Source: Lacisediminihabitans sp. (GTDB lineage Bacteria; Actinomycetota; Actinomycetes; Actinomycetales; Microbacteriaceae). Taken from it: a stretch of DNA of 40,336 nt. Shown here one piece after another: positions 1 to 7,862 of this stretch. Both the position numbers and the translations under genes were made by a program. The notes beneath the pieces are model-generated. The model was not told the DNA's origin, made no database searches, and worked only from the letters and a program-made list of their open reading frames with translations. The stretch lies in contig JANYGT010000003.1 in NCBI GenBank assembly GCA_025362355.1, positions 1-40,336 on the forward strand, written 5' to 3'. Every line of letters begins with the position of its first letter. The stretch's first letter is position 1.

Positions 1-779
1 CTCGCGCGTTCTTCTTTCGCGCGCCGCAACTCCCGCGCGACGAACCCGTCGACCGCAGCCTTTGCGAGGCCAGCGATTTCCGGTGGCATGTCCCACAGCA
101 TCCGCACCATCCCGTCGGGCAGGGTGACGAACCGACACGACCGCCTCTTGCGCCGCAACTCATCCCGCGGTTCGGCACCGTCCTCATCGAGACGGTCACG
201 CACCTGCCGGGCGAGGCCGCGAAGGTCGGCGACCGTGTACTGACCGGCCAACTCCACCAGCGTCACCTCACCCGCCTCGCGAGCGTCGACGCTGCAGCGG
301 ACGGACGCGGCATCCAGTTCTTTCACGATCACGGCGGCGGAGTCGACGCTGAGCGTGCCGTCGGCGATGGCTGCGTCAACGACCGGGTATCGGGCTGGCA
401 GTGGGGTGCCGTCGATCGCCGTGCGAGTTCGTGTTGCGACTCCGACGTCGCAGAGTCGTATCGCCTCACCGACCGTGATCTTCCACAGCTCGGCCAAGTA
501 CTGGGCAGGCTTCGCATGGCCGGCTTTGCGGGCCATCCCCTCCGTGCCAAGGGACAGCTGGGAGCGGTACGCGATCTCGCCCGCGATGACCACGCGAGGA
601 GCATCAACGGAGCGCTGGAAGGATGCCATGGCTACGGCGACATCCAACACCCCGGAATCTCCCATGCCCGCAGCATCCGCCGAAAGCGACTCCGACGAAA
701 ACCCGCCCACCGTCGCATCCGTCCAGGCGCGCTCGAAGTCGCCGAGCGACACTTCGAGGGACACGTGGGTGGTGGACAT
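1..779 (-). CDS. DUF222-type (13E12/HNH endonuclease family) protein, 3' end cut by window edge
   Basis: Reading the minus strand from ATG at 779 gives an uninterrupted frame to the window edge (259 codons), beginning MSTTHVSLEVSLGDFERAW. It has the composition of actinobacterial DUF222 proteins: an alpha-helical Ala/Val-rich N-terminal domain, a GTLSVDSAAVIVKELD stretch, ADLRGLARQVRDRLDEDGAEP, and a following LRRKRRSCRF...DGMVRMLWDMPPE segment. In this family a C-terminal HNH nuclease motif normally follows. That part lies outside the window, so nuclease activity cannot be confirmed. A Shine-Dalgarno (GAGGAG) lies about 9 nt before the ATG. These genes are often multi-copy in Actinobacteria (13E12 repeats of mycobacteria) and their role is unclear. 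Family assignment is from remembered sequence character, not a search. Confidence 0.75.
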   Translation of the reverse strand, partial: MSTTHVSLEVSLGDFERAWTDATVGGFSSESLSADAAGMGDSGVLDVAVAMASFQRSVDAPRVVIAGEIAYRSQLSLGTEGMARKAGHAKPAQYLAELWKITVGEAIRLCDVGVATRTRTAIDGTPLPARYPVVDAAIADGTLSVDSAAVIVKELDAASVRCSVDAREAGEVTLVELAGQYTVADLRGLARQVRDRLDEDGAEPRDELRRKRRSCRFVTLPDGMVRMLWDMPPEIAGLAKAAVDGFVARELRRAKEERA

Positions 780-850
780 AAAAGAAGTCTCCTCGTACCC
801 ACCGACATTCCCGCGAACCCCGCAACATCCATCTGATCTGGGCTTTACCC

Positions 851-859
851 TGTGGATAA
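851..859 (-). promoter_or_regulatory. DnaA-box-like 9-mer upstream of the DUF222 gene
   Basis: The minus strand reads TTATCCACA, a perfect match to the classical DnaA box, 72 bp upstream of the DUF222 start. The 9-mer CCCTGTGGA that overlaps it (848-856) recurs at 875-883 on the plus strand. A single box could be chance. No origin features (DnaA box cluster, AT-rich unwinding element, dnaA/dnaN) are nearby. Confidence 0.35.
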
Positions 860-929
860 CGACCCTAGAACGATCCCTGTGGAGGAGTAGACGAGCCACT
901 GGGGACCCCGAACCATCACCCCGAAGGGG

Positions 930-1029
930 CGCCCACGCGGTCCGAAAACGCAGGAGATTCTCGTCAGATCGAGCAAAACGGGCCGCTGTTGCTCGAAATC
1001 CCGAGAAACTCCTGCGTTTCTGGTGGGCG
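930..1029. repeat. Long palindromic element, family A copy 1
   Basis: A 100-bp imperfect inverted repeat. The outer arms CGCCCAC/GTGGGCG enclose GAAAACGCAGGAG-like arms, then TTCTCG and TCGAGCAA inner arms around a short GC-rich centre. Two blocks match copy 2 at 20463-20558 almost exactly: 939-957 (19/19) and 991-1019 (28/29). It lies 126 bp beyond the lacI stop and 150 bp upstream of the DUF222 start. There is no T-tract on either side, so it is not a standard intrinsic terminator. The remainder of the 780-1154 spacer holds a DnaA-like box and degenerate TCGAC repeats. Confidence 0.85.
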
Positions 1030-1042
1030 AGGCGGAGCGGGA

Positions 1043-1120
1043 GGCGGGCTCGACCACGGAGAACGGGCTCGACAACCGCGTTTCGACGACCTCGAGCACC
1101 GAGGCGGTCTCGACCACCGG
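1043..1120. repeat. Degenerate CTCGAC-type short repeats
   Basis: Three related units, GGCGGGCTCGACCACGG, ACGGGCTCGACAACCG and GGCGGTCTCGACCACCGG, plus inverted relatives (TTTCGACGACCTCGAG), lie between the family A palindrome and the lacI stop. Similar TCGAC-rich intergenic repeats are familiar from Microbacteriaceae genomes. No coding potential is evident. Confidence 0.4.
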
Positions 1121-1154
1121 CGCGAGCCACCGAGGCAGGCCCGACAGCCGGAAG

Positions 1155-2180
1155 CTAGGGAGTGGCCCGGTGCAGAGCGGTACTCGCCCGCACCACCAGC
1201 GTGGTCGGCACCAGGGTCGACGACCGGGCGATAGGCTCGGCGGTGTCTATCGACGCGAGAAGCAACTGAACGGCCAGACGGCCGACCTGGGCGAAATTCT
1301 GATGGACGGTGGTCAACGGCGGCCAGAACGATGACGACTCCTCGAGGTCATCGAATCCCACGATGCTGACGTCGCCCGGGATATCTCGGCCGACCTCATG
1401 GAAAGCCCGCATGACCCCCAGGGCCATCTGATCGTTGGCGGCGAAAATGGCCGTCACGTCGTGATTCTGTGCGAGATCGAGTCCGTGTCGGTAGCCGGAG
1501 TCGGTCGACCAGTCGCCCATGAGCATCGGTGGGACCCGGATGCCGGCCTCCCCGAGTTCGGCTGCCCATGCTTCGGCCCGATGGGTGGCAGAGAAGGAAT
1601 TCGCCGGGCCGGCGACATGGTGCACGGTCGGATGTCCGAGCTCGAGAAGATGTCGTGTCGCCGCGCGCGCCCCCTGCTGCTGATCGGTGTCGACGACGGG
1701 GTACGCGACGTCGGGGTTCGAGTCGATGACCACCACCGGCATGCCGGTCGGCGGGGTGAATGCAGCGTGCTCCATGAGGTGAGACTCATAGACGATCACA
1801 ATGCCGTCGACAGCCTGCTCGCTGAGGCGGTTGTAGGCGCCGCTCACGTCTCCCGCGGTCGGCGCCACCACGGGAAGGAGCGTGATCGAGTATCCGGCGA
1901 GCGCAGCCTCCCGGCCGATCGCTTCGAGAGTGCTCATGTTGCCGGCCGTCGAGAGGGTGAACATGATGACGCCGATGGAGCGGAACTTTCCGCTCCGCAG
2001 CGCCCTCGCTGCACGGTTGGGACGGTATCCAAGCTCGCTCATGGAGGCGAGAACGCGCTGACGCGTGAGCTCTTCGACGTTGCTGTGCCCGTTCGAGACC
2101 CGCGAGACCGTCTGCGACGACACCCCGGCATGTCGAGCCACATCGGCCATCGAAGGCCCTCTGGGGATGAAGCCGGCCAT
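1155..2180 (-). CDS. LacI-family transcriptional regulator
   Basis: The 341-aa protein has an N-terminal LacI HTH (MADVARHAGVSSQTVSRV, residues 11-28, hinge to about 65) and a periplasmic-binding-protein-like sensor domain (IGVIMFT..., DGIVIVYE, FAANDQMALGVMRAF, DVSIVGFDD). It most likely represses the divergent sugar transporter/beta-galactosidase operon and releases DNA on binding a sugar, probably a galactoside given the GH35 gene (inference). An alternative start at codon 11 (position 2150) has a good AGAGGG ribosome site 6 nt upstream. The longer start is kept because related actinobacterial regulators often have a short RGPxMADVA extension. Two 16-bp palindromes lie between it and the operon. 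Confidence 0.93.
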   Translation of the reverse strand: MAGFIPRGPSMADVARHAGVSSQTVSRVSNGHSNVEELTRQRVLASMSELGYRPNRAARALRSGKFRSIGVIMFTLSTAGNMSTLEAIGREAALAGYSITLLPVVAPTAGDVSGAYNRLSEQAVDGIVIVYESHLMEHAAFTPPTGMPVVVIDSNPDVAYPVVDTDQQQGARAATRHLLELGHPTVHHVAGPANSFSATHRAEAWAAELGEAGIRVPPMLMGDWSTDSGYRHGLDLAQNHDVTAIFAANDQMALGVMRAFHEVGRDIPGDVSIVGFDDLEESSSFWPPLTTVHQNFAQVGRLAVQLLLASIDTAEPIARSSTLVPTTLVVRASTALHRATP

Positions 2181-2204
2181 CTCATCGTCCGTTCGCGCTG
2201 GTGC

Positions 2205-2220
2205 ATGTTTACGTGAACAT
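2205..2220. promoter_or_regulatory. LacI-type operator O1
   Basis: ATGTTTACGTGAACAT is a 16-bp palindrome with one mismatched pair, 25 bp upstream of lacI. It lies just before a TATCGT -10-like hexamer (2223-2228) reading towards the transporter genes. The central ACGTGAA core with a CG dyad is typical of LacI-family sites. Confidence 0.85.
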
Positions 2221-2239
2221 GCTATCGTCTCCCCAACCG

Positions 2240-2255
2240 ATGTTCACGTGAACAT
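2240..2255. promoter_or_regulatory. LacI-type operator O2
   Basis: ATGTTCACGTGAACAT is a perfect 16-bp palindrome 22 bp upstream of the first permease ATG. Its centre is 35 bp from that of O1. On the minus strand its TGAACA half also fits a -35 element 17 bp from TAGCAT (2219-2224), which would put lacI under its own control. Confidence 0.87.
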
Positions 2256-2276
2256 ATCCCCGGATCCTGAGGACAG

Positions 2277-3197
2277 ATGACAGCGACGTCAGCGAGACTC
2301 GCGCGCGCACCACAGCGGCGCTCCGCAGCGCGGATGGGGTCGCTGCGTGGCTTTGCCTTCGTTCTCCCCTTCCTGATCGTGTTCGCGATCGCCTTCCTCG
2401 CCCCGATCGGCTACGCGCTCTACCTCAGCCTGTTCCGCGAACAGATCATCGGTGGAAATGCCTTCGTCGGCATCGGCAACTACCTGCAGGTGTTGCAGGA
2501 CGGCAAGTTCTGGGCTTCGTTCCTGCGGGTCGTCATCTTCATGCTCATCCAGGTTCCGATCATGCTGGGGCTCGCGCTGGTCGCCGCACTCGCGATCGAC
2601 AGCGCACGGCTGCACGCCAGCGGATTCTTCCGCATCGTGATCTTCCTGCCCTACGCCGTGCCCGGAGTCGTCGCAGTGCTGATGTGGGGCTTTCTCTACG
2701 GTCAGAACTTCGGGCTCGCCGCCGACATCAACAACCTCCTCGGCAGCAGAGTCATCCAACCGTTCTCCCCGCAGTGGATCCTGACGTCGATCGGCAACAT
2801 CAACACCTGGGAGTTCCTTGGCTACAACATGCTGATCTTCTACTCGGCGCTGCGGGTGATCCCCGTCGACCTCTACGAGGCGGCTGAACTGGATGGCGCG
2901 GGGGCGTTCCGCACGATTCGCAGCATCAAGGTGCCCGCCCTCCGTGGCGCACTCGTGATCGCCACGATCTTCTCGATCATCGGGAGTTTCCAACTCTTCA
3001 ACGAGCCGAACATCCTGAAGACTCTCGCGCCGAACGTGATCACCACCTTCTTCACGCCCAACATGTATGCCTACAACCTGTCGTTCGCCGCGCAGCAGTA
3101 CAACTACTCGGCCACGGTGGCAATCGTCATGGGGGTCATCACCGGCATCATCGCCTACGTCGTGCAGCTGCGCGGCAATCGGAGCGAGACCCGATGA
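2277..3197 (+). CDS. Sugar ABC transporter permease (MalF type)
   Basis: The 306-aa integral membrane protein is the first gene of the operon, with SD GAGGAC upstream of ATG 2277. Several hydrophobic spans are visible, the first at about residues 25-50. The cytoplasmic EAA loop that contacts the ATPase is at residues 201-222 (EAAELDGAGAFRTIRSIKVP). This is the CUT1-type permease 1 of a carbohydrate importer. It overlaps the next permease by ATGA (3194-3197), indicating translational coupling. With the second permease it would form the transmembrane channel. Substrate is inferred to be a beta-galactoside from the co-transcribed GH35 enzyme. Confidence 0.95.
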   Translation: MTATSARLARAPQRRSAARMGSLRGFAFVLPFLIVFAIAFLAPIGYALYLSLFREQIIGGNAFVGIGNYLQVLQDGKFWASFLRVVIFMLIQVPIMLGLALVAALAIDSARLHASGFFRIVIFLPYAVPGVVAVLMWGFLYGQNFGLAADINNLLGSRVIQPFSPQWILTSIGNINTWEFLGYNMLIFYSALRVIPVDLYEAAELDGAGAFRTIRSIKVPALRGALVIATIFSIIGSFQLFNEPNILKTLAPNVITTFFTPNMYAYNLSFAAQQYNYSATVAIVMGVITGIIAYVVQLRGNRSETR

Positions 3198-4090
3198 GCG
3201 CTATCAGCAGCCGCAGCGACGGATTGCGCGCGACCCGCTCCCCGCGCAATCCGCGCAAGTCGCTGGCGCTCACGCTGTTCATGGTGATCTTCCTCATCTA
3301 CTCGCTCGTGCCGCTGTTCTGGCTCGTCGTGAATGCGACCAAATCCCAGCGGTCGCTCTTCACGAGCTTCGGCCTCTGGTTCGGCAGTGACTTCTCGCTC
3401 TTCTCCAACATCCACGACACGCTGACCTACGACAACGGCATCTTCCTGCGCTGGTTCGCCAACACCCTGCTCTACGTCGTGGTCGGTGCGGGCGGTGCGA
3501 CCCTGCTCGCGACCCTCGCCGGTTACGGCCTCGCCAAGTTCCGCTTCCGGGGGCGCGGTGCCGTGTTCGCGGTCGTGCTCGGTGCCATCGCGGTTCCCGG
3601 AACCGCGCTCGCCGTTCCCACCTTCCTCATGTTCAGCCAGCTCGGACTCACGAACACTCCGCTGGCGATCATCATCCCGTCGCTTGCCAGCCCCTTCGGG
3701 CTGTACCTCATCTGGGCTTACGCCGAAGATGCGGTGCCGGGCGAACTGCTGGAAGCGGCACGGATGGACGGGGCCGGCGAGCTGCGCACCTTCTTCACCA
3801 TCTCGATCAGGTTGCTTGCACCCGGGATCGTCACCGTCGCCCTCTTCACCGTCGTGGCGACCTGGAACAACTACTTCCTTCCCCTGATCATGCTCAGCGA
3901 CCCCTCCCTGTATCCCCTGACGGTCGGACTCAACCAGTGGAACGCCCAGGCGACCGGCGTCAGCGCCCAGCCGATCTACAACCTGGTGATCACCGGCTCG
4001 CTGCTCACCATCATCCCGATCGTCGTCGGCTTCCTCATCCTTCAGCGCTATTGGCAGTCCGGATTGTCTGCCGGAAGCGTGAAGCAGTAG
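3194..4090 (+). CDS. Sugar ABC transporter permease (MalG type)
   Basis: The 298-aa second permease overlaps the first by four bases. It has an N-terminal membrane span (about residues 24-47), the MalG-like NTLLYVVVGAGGATLLATLAGYGLAKF segment, and the EAA motif at residues 187-211 (EAARMDGAGELRTFFTISIR). The length is normal for the family. It pairs with the upstream permease and the lipoprotein encoded downstream. No ATP-binding subunit follows, so energy is probably supplied by a shared MsiK-type ATPase encoded elsewhere, as is common for actinobacterial CUT1 importers. Confidence 0.95.
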   Translation: MSAISSRSDGLRATRSPRNPRKSLALTLFMVIFLIYSLVPLFWLVVNATKSQRSLFTSFGLWFGSDFSLFSNIHDTLTYDNGIFLRWFANTLLYVVVGAGGATLLATLAGYGLAKFRFRGRGAVFAVVLGAIAVPGTALAVPTFLMFSQLGLTNTPLAIIIPSLASPFGLYLIWAYAEDAVPGELLEAARMDGAGELRTFFTISIRLLAPGIVTVALFTVVATWNNYFLPLIMLSDPSLYPLTVGLNQWNAQATGVSAQPIYNLVITGSLLTIIPIVVGFLILQRYWQSGLSAGSVKQ

Positions 4091-4166
4091 CACCACCGTC
4101 CGTGCCGGCACCACCACCGAGGCGCGGCCTCACGTTCCTGTCAACAATGAAGTGAAAGGAAGCACC

Positions 4167-5507
4167 ATGAAGATCCACCTCCCGAGCACGGTCATTCGGC
4201 GGTTCGCTGTCGTCATCGCCGGAAGCTTGCTCCTCGGCGCGGCGCTCGCCGGATGCTCGAGCGGTTCGGCCCCCGGCTCCGCGGGCACCGACGTCGATGC
4301 GGCGCTGAAGGCCGGCGGCACGATCACCTACTGGTCATGGACGCCGCAGGCGAAAGCCCAGGTCGCGGCGTTCGAGAAGAAGTACCCGAAGGTCACCGTG
4401 AAGCTGGTCAATGCAGGCACCGGCAATGACGAGTACACCAAGCTCCAGAACGCCGTCAAGGCCGGATCGGGTGGACCGGATGTCGCGCAGGTCGAGTACT
4501 TCGCGATTCCTCAGTTCGCCCTCGCGAAGTCGCTACTCGACCTGAAGCCCTACGGTTTCGATTCCCTCGAGAGCGACTTCACGGCATCCACCTGGAGCCA
4601 CGTCGCCATGGACGGCGCGATCTACGGTCTGCCACAGGATTCCGGCCCGATGGCCCTCTTCTACAACAAGAAGGTGTTCGACCAGTACGGTCTCGATGTC
4701 CCCGCCACCTGGGACGCGTACATCGCCGATGCGAAGAAGCTGCACGCCGCCGACCCGACGAAGTACATCGCGGCTGACACCGGCGATGCGGGGTTCACGA
4801 CCAGCATGATCTGGCAGGCGGGGGGCACACCCTTCACGACCACGGGCTCGAAGGTCTCCGTCAACCTGCAGGACGCCGGTTCGAAGAAGTGGGCGGACAC
4901 CTGGAGCCAGCTCGTCGAGAACAAGCTGCTCTCCACCACCCCTGGCTGGAGCGACGAGTGGTACAAGGGCCTCGGAAACGGCAGTATCGCCACCCTGATC
5001 ACCGGGGCCTGGATGCCCGGCGTGCTCGAATCGTCGGTGAAGGATGCCTCCGGCGACTGGCGCGTCGCACCCATGCCGACCTACGACGGCACGGCGGCCA
5101 CCGCAGAGAACGGGGGCGGCGGGCAGGTCGTACTGAAGCAGAGCAAGAACCCGGCCCTGGCCGCGGGCTTCCTTCGTTGGCTGAACGCAGACAAAGACAG
5201 CGTGAAGCTGTTCCTTGCGAGCGGTGGATTCCCCTCGACGACCGCCGACATCGACTCCGACGCCTTCAAGGCGCAGACTCCCGCGTACTTCGGCGGCCAG
5301 AAGATCAACGAGGTGCTCTCAGCAGCGGCGGGAGACGTGGTCAAGGGATGGACCTACCTGCCCTACCAGGTCTACGGAAACAGCATCTACGGCGATACGG
5401 TCGGGCAGTCCTACAGCTCCTCCAGCGACCTGAATCCGGGTCTCCGAAGCTGGCAGAAGCAGCTGGTGAGCTACGGCAACGACCAGGGCTTCAGCGTGTC
5501 GGGTTGA
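4167..5507 (+). CDS. Extracellular sugar-binding lipoprotein of the ABC importer
   Basis: The 446-aa solute-binding protein (family 1) has a lipoprotein signal: basic N-terminus, hydrophobic core, and lipobox LAGC with Cys30. The mature part carries typical features such as GGTITYWSWTPQAKAQVAAFEKKYP, AVKAGSGGPDVAQVEYF and a LYNKK-like FYNKKVFDQYG motif. ATG 4167 is chosen because GAAAGGAAG lies 4 nt upstream; an in-frame GTG at 4152 has no such site. It would be tethered outside the membrane to deliver sugar to the two permeases. It is followed 11 bp later by the beta-galactosidase gene. Confidence 0.95.
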   Translation: MKIHLPSTVIRRFAVVIAGSLLLGAALAGCSSGSAPGSAGTDVDAALKAGGTITYWSWTPQAKAQVAAFEKKYPKVTVKLVNAGTGNDEYTKLQNAVKAGSGGPDVAQVEYFAIPQFALAKSLLDLKPYGFDSLESDFTASTWSHVAMDGAIYGLPQDSGPMALFYNKKVFDQYGLDVPATWDAYIADAKKLHAADPTKYIAADTGDAGFTTSMIWQAGGTPFTTTGSKVSVNLQDAGSKKWADTWSQLVENKLLSTTPGWSDEWYKGLGNGSIATLITGAWMPGVLESSVKDASGDWRVAPMPTYDGTAATAENGGGGQVVLKQSKNPALAAGFLRWLNADKDSVKLFLASGGFPSTTADIDSDAFKAQTPAYFGGQKINEVLSAAAGDVVKGWTYLPYQVYGNSIYGDTVGQSYSSSSDLNPGLRSWQKQLVSYGNDQGFSVSG

Positions 5508-5518
5508 CCGGGCCGTCT

Positions 5519-7267
5519 ATGAATTCCGCACCCGCGACCTTCGCCGTCGGCCCCACCGACTTCGAGCTGGACGGCCAGCCGTTCCGCATCCTGTCCGGTG
5601 CGCTGCACTATTTCCGTGTGCACCCCGGGCAGTGGGCGGATCGCATCCACAAGGCCCGCCTGATGGGGTTGAACACCATCGAGACCTACGTTCCCTGGAA
5701 TGCGCACGCCCTCACCCCAGACACCTGGTCAACGGATGGTGGCCTCGATATCGTGCACTTCCTCGAGCTCGTGGCCGCAGAGGGCATGCACGCCATCGTT
5801 CGACCCGGCCCGTACATCTGCGCCGAATGGGATAACGGGGGATTGCCGGCCTGGTTGTTCCGGGGGGGCCCGGTGCGCATCCGAAGCTCCGATCCGGTGT
5901 TCCTGGCCGCTGTTGAGGGCTACTTCGACCACCTTCTGCCGATGCTCGCGCCGCTTCAGTGCGAGCGGGGAGGCCCGATCATCCTGATGCAGGTGGAGAA
6001 CGAATACGGGGCGTATGGCAGCGACCCGGACTATCTGGATGCCCTGACCTCCCTGCTCCGCGAGGGCGGGATCACCGTGCCGCTCACCACGATCGATCAG
6101 CCGACCGACCGGATGCTGCGCGACGGCAGTCGCCCCGGCCTTCATCAGACCGCCTCGTTCGGCTCACGCCCGCTCGAACGCCTCGCCACCCTGCGGCAGC
6201 ACCAGCCCGACGGGCCGCTGATGTGCGCCGAGTTCTGGGACGGCTGGTTCGACAGCTGGGGCCAGTACCACCACGTGACGGATCCGGATGACTCGGCCGC
6301 TGACGTCCGCACCATCCTGCGGCTCGGCGGCTCGATCAACTTCTACATGTTCCACGGCGGGACGAACTTCGGATTCACCGGCGGGGCCAACGACAAGGGC
6401 GTCTACCAACCCCTCGTGACCAGCTACGACTACGACGCCCCGCTCGACGAATCGGGGGTGCCGACGGCCAAGTTCTGGGCGTATCGCGACGTCATCCGCG
6501 AATTCGCCGCAGTGCCGGACGAGGTGCCGTCGGCGCGCACGGCGTCGCCGGAGATCGCGGTCGAGTTCGCTACCGCACGCTCAGCACGGGAACTGCTGCC
6601 GGCCGGTGCGTCGTTCGCGGGATTACCGACCAACGACGAGGTGGGGGCGGCATCCGGATTCGTGCTCTACCGCACCCCGATCGATGTGACCGGCCGCCAG
6701 GTGCTGGAGTTCGCCGAGGTGCGAGATCGTGCGCTCATCTCGATCGAGGGCGAGCCCGTCGGAACGCTGATGCGCGGGGATGCGCGCGCGATCGCCCTCC
6801 CGTCGGATGCATCGGGCTGCCTCGAGGTGCTCGTCGAAGATCTCGGACGGGTCAACTACGGACCGCGGATCGGAGAAGCGAAAGGACTCATCGGGCCGGC
6901 GACTCTCGGCGGCGTGGCCCTCACGGACTGGGAGGTCGCTCCCCTTGACCTCGAGCTGATGCGCACCCAGCCCGGCACGGCGGTCGACGGTGGACCCCTC
7001 GCCGGCCCGGTATTCGCACACGCCGGGTTCGAGCTGGAGGAACAGCTCGATCTCTTCCTCGACACCGACGGGTGGGGGCGGGGCGTCGTGTGGATCAACG
7101 GATTCTGCCTCGGCCGCTACTGGTCCCGTGGCCCCCAGCGAACCCTCTACGTGCCGTCGCCTGTCGTGCATGTCGGCACCAACGAGCTGACCGTGTTCGA
7201 ACTTCACGCGCTCACCGCGCCGGTGCGATTCGTGGCCGGGCCCGGGCTTGGGCCGGTGGATGTCTGA
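5519..7267 (+). CDS. Glycoside hydrolase family 35 beta-galactosidase
   Basis: The 582-aa protein is probably cytoplasmic, as no signal peptide is seen. The TIM-barrel begins FELDGQPFRILSGALHYFR. The presumed acid/base is Glu162 in VENEYG and the nucleophile Glu238 in CAEFWDGWFD, both matching GH35 signatures; the YMFHGGTNFG motif also fits. C-terminal beta domains end with GWGRGVVWINGFCLGRYW, normal for the short bacterial GH35 form. An in-frame TTG at 5504 overlapping the preceding stop is an alternative start. The enzyme would hydrolyse terminal beta-galactosyl residues of the sugar imported by the upstream ABC system. It is the last gene of the LacI-controlled operon. Confidence 0.95.
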   Translation: MNSAPATFAVGPTDFELDGQPFRILSGALHYFRVHPGQWADRIHKARLMGLNTIETYVPWNAHALTPDTWSTDGGLDIVHFLELVAAEGMHAIVRPGPYICAEWDNGGLPAWLFRGGPVRIRSSDPVFLAAVEGYFDHLLPMLAPLQCERGGPIILMQVENEYGAYGSDPDYLDALTSLLREGGITVPLTTIDQPTDRMLRDGSRPGLHQTASFGSRPLERLATLRQHQPDGPLMCAEFWDGWFDSWGQYHHVTDPDDSAADVRTILRLGGSINFYMFHGGTNFGFTGGANDKGVYQPLVTSYDYDAPLDESGVPTAKFWAYRDVIREFAAVPDEVPSARTASPEIAVEFATARSARELLPAGASFAGLPTNDEVGAASGFVLYRTPIDVTGRQVLEFAEVRDRALISIEGEPVGTLMRGDARAIALPSDASGCLEVLVEDLGRVNYGPRIGEAKGLIGPATLGGVALTDWEVAPLDLELMRTQPGTAVDGGPLAGPVFAHAGFELEEQLDLFLDTDGWGRGVVWINGFCLGRYWSRGPQRTLYVPSPVVHVGTNELTVFELHALTAPVRFVAGPGLGPVDV

Positions 7268-7298
7268 AGCGGTCGCCGGAGTCACTCACAATAGGGAG

Positions 7299-7331
7299 AT
7301 GACCTCCTCTCCCTCGCCGGATCAGCCGTGA
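7299..7331 (+). CDS. Possible 10-codon leader ORF overlapping the GNAT start
   Basis: ATG at 7299 opens MTSSPSPDQP and stops at TGA 7329-7331, overlapping the GTG start (7328) of the acetyltransferase as GTGA. A CACAAT -10-like hexamer (7287-7292) lies exactly 6 nt before the ATG, so a transcript could start on the A of the ATG. The downstream GTG lacks a convincing Shine-Dalgarno, so translational coupling is plausible. No homology is claimed. Confidence 0.35.
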   Translation: MTSSPSPDQP

Positions 7332-7816
7332 CGCGGATCGAGCTCGCACGGGTCGGCTGGTCCGACCCCCGCGCGGCTGCTCTCCGCGTCGCCATGGATG
7401 CCGAGATGGATGTGCTGTACAGCGCGCGAAGGGCGGCGGCCGACCCCGGTCAGGGTGCACTCATCTCCGCGGTGCTCGCGGTCGATGCATCCGAGATCGT
7501 GAGTTCCGTGCTCGCGCTCGACGGGGATGTCGCGGTGGGACACGCCGGCTTGAGGGTGCTTCCGGACGGCTCGGGCGAGGTGCGCAAGGTGGTGGTGATC
7601 GATGAGGCTCGTGGGCTCGGCATCTCGAAACTGCTCATGGCCGAAGTCGAGGCGATCGCTCACGAGGAGGGCATGCGCCGCCTCCTGCTCCAGACCGGCA
7701 ATCTCCAACACCAGGCCGTATCGCTGTACGAGCGACTCGGCTACGTCTCGATCCCGATCTACGGCGGGTACGAGGTCATCCCCGGAGCGCTGTGCTACGA
7801 GAAGGTGCTCTCGTAG
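7328..7816 (+). CDS. GNAT-family N-acetyltransferase
   Basis: The 162-aa protein has the GNAT fold signature: beta-strand VAVGHAGLRVLPDGSGEVRKVVVIDEARGLGISKLLMAEVEAIA, with RGLGIS as the acetyl-CoA pyrophosphate loop, and a late VSLYERLGYVSIPIY segment typical of the family. It starts at GTG. The acceptor substrate is unknown; small-molecule amines or amino acids are typical. It lies 60 bp after the beta-galactosidase gene but appears to have its own promoter-like element and short leader ORF, so it need not belong to the sugar operon. Confidence 0.9.
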   Translation: MTRIELARVGWSDPRAAALRVAMDAEMDVLYSARRAAADPGQGALISAVLAVDASEIVSSVLALDGDVAVGHAGLRVLPDGSGEVRKVVVIDEARGLGISKLLMAEVEAIAHEEGMRRLLLQTGNLQHQAVSLYERLGYVSIPIYGGYEVIPGALCYEKVLS

Positions 7817-7862
7817 GGAGTGCCGAGCGTGCTGCCGATTTGCTGTGCTGACGGGGCGTATG

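Noticed and set aside
4889-5518. N-terminal extension of the GH35 frame into the binding-protein gene
   Set aside because: The extension is an Arg-rich shadow of the lipoprotein gene. GH35 homology begins right after ATG 5519.
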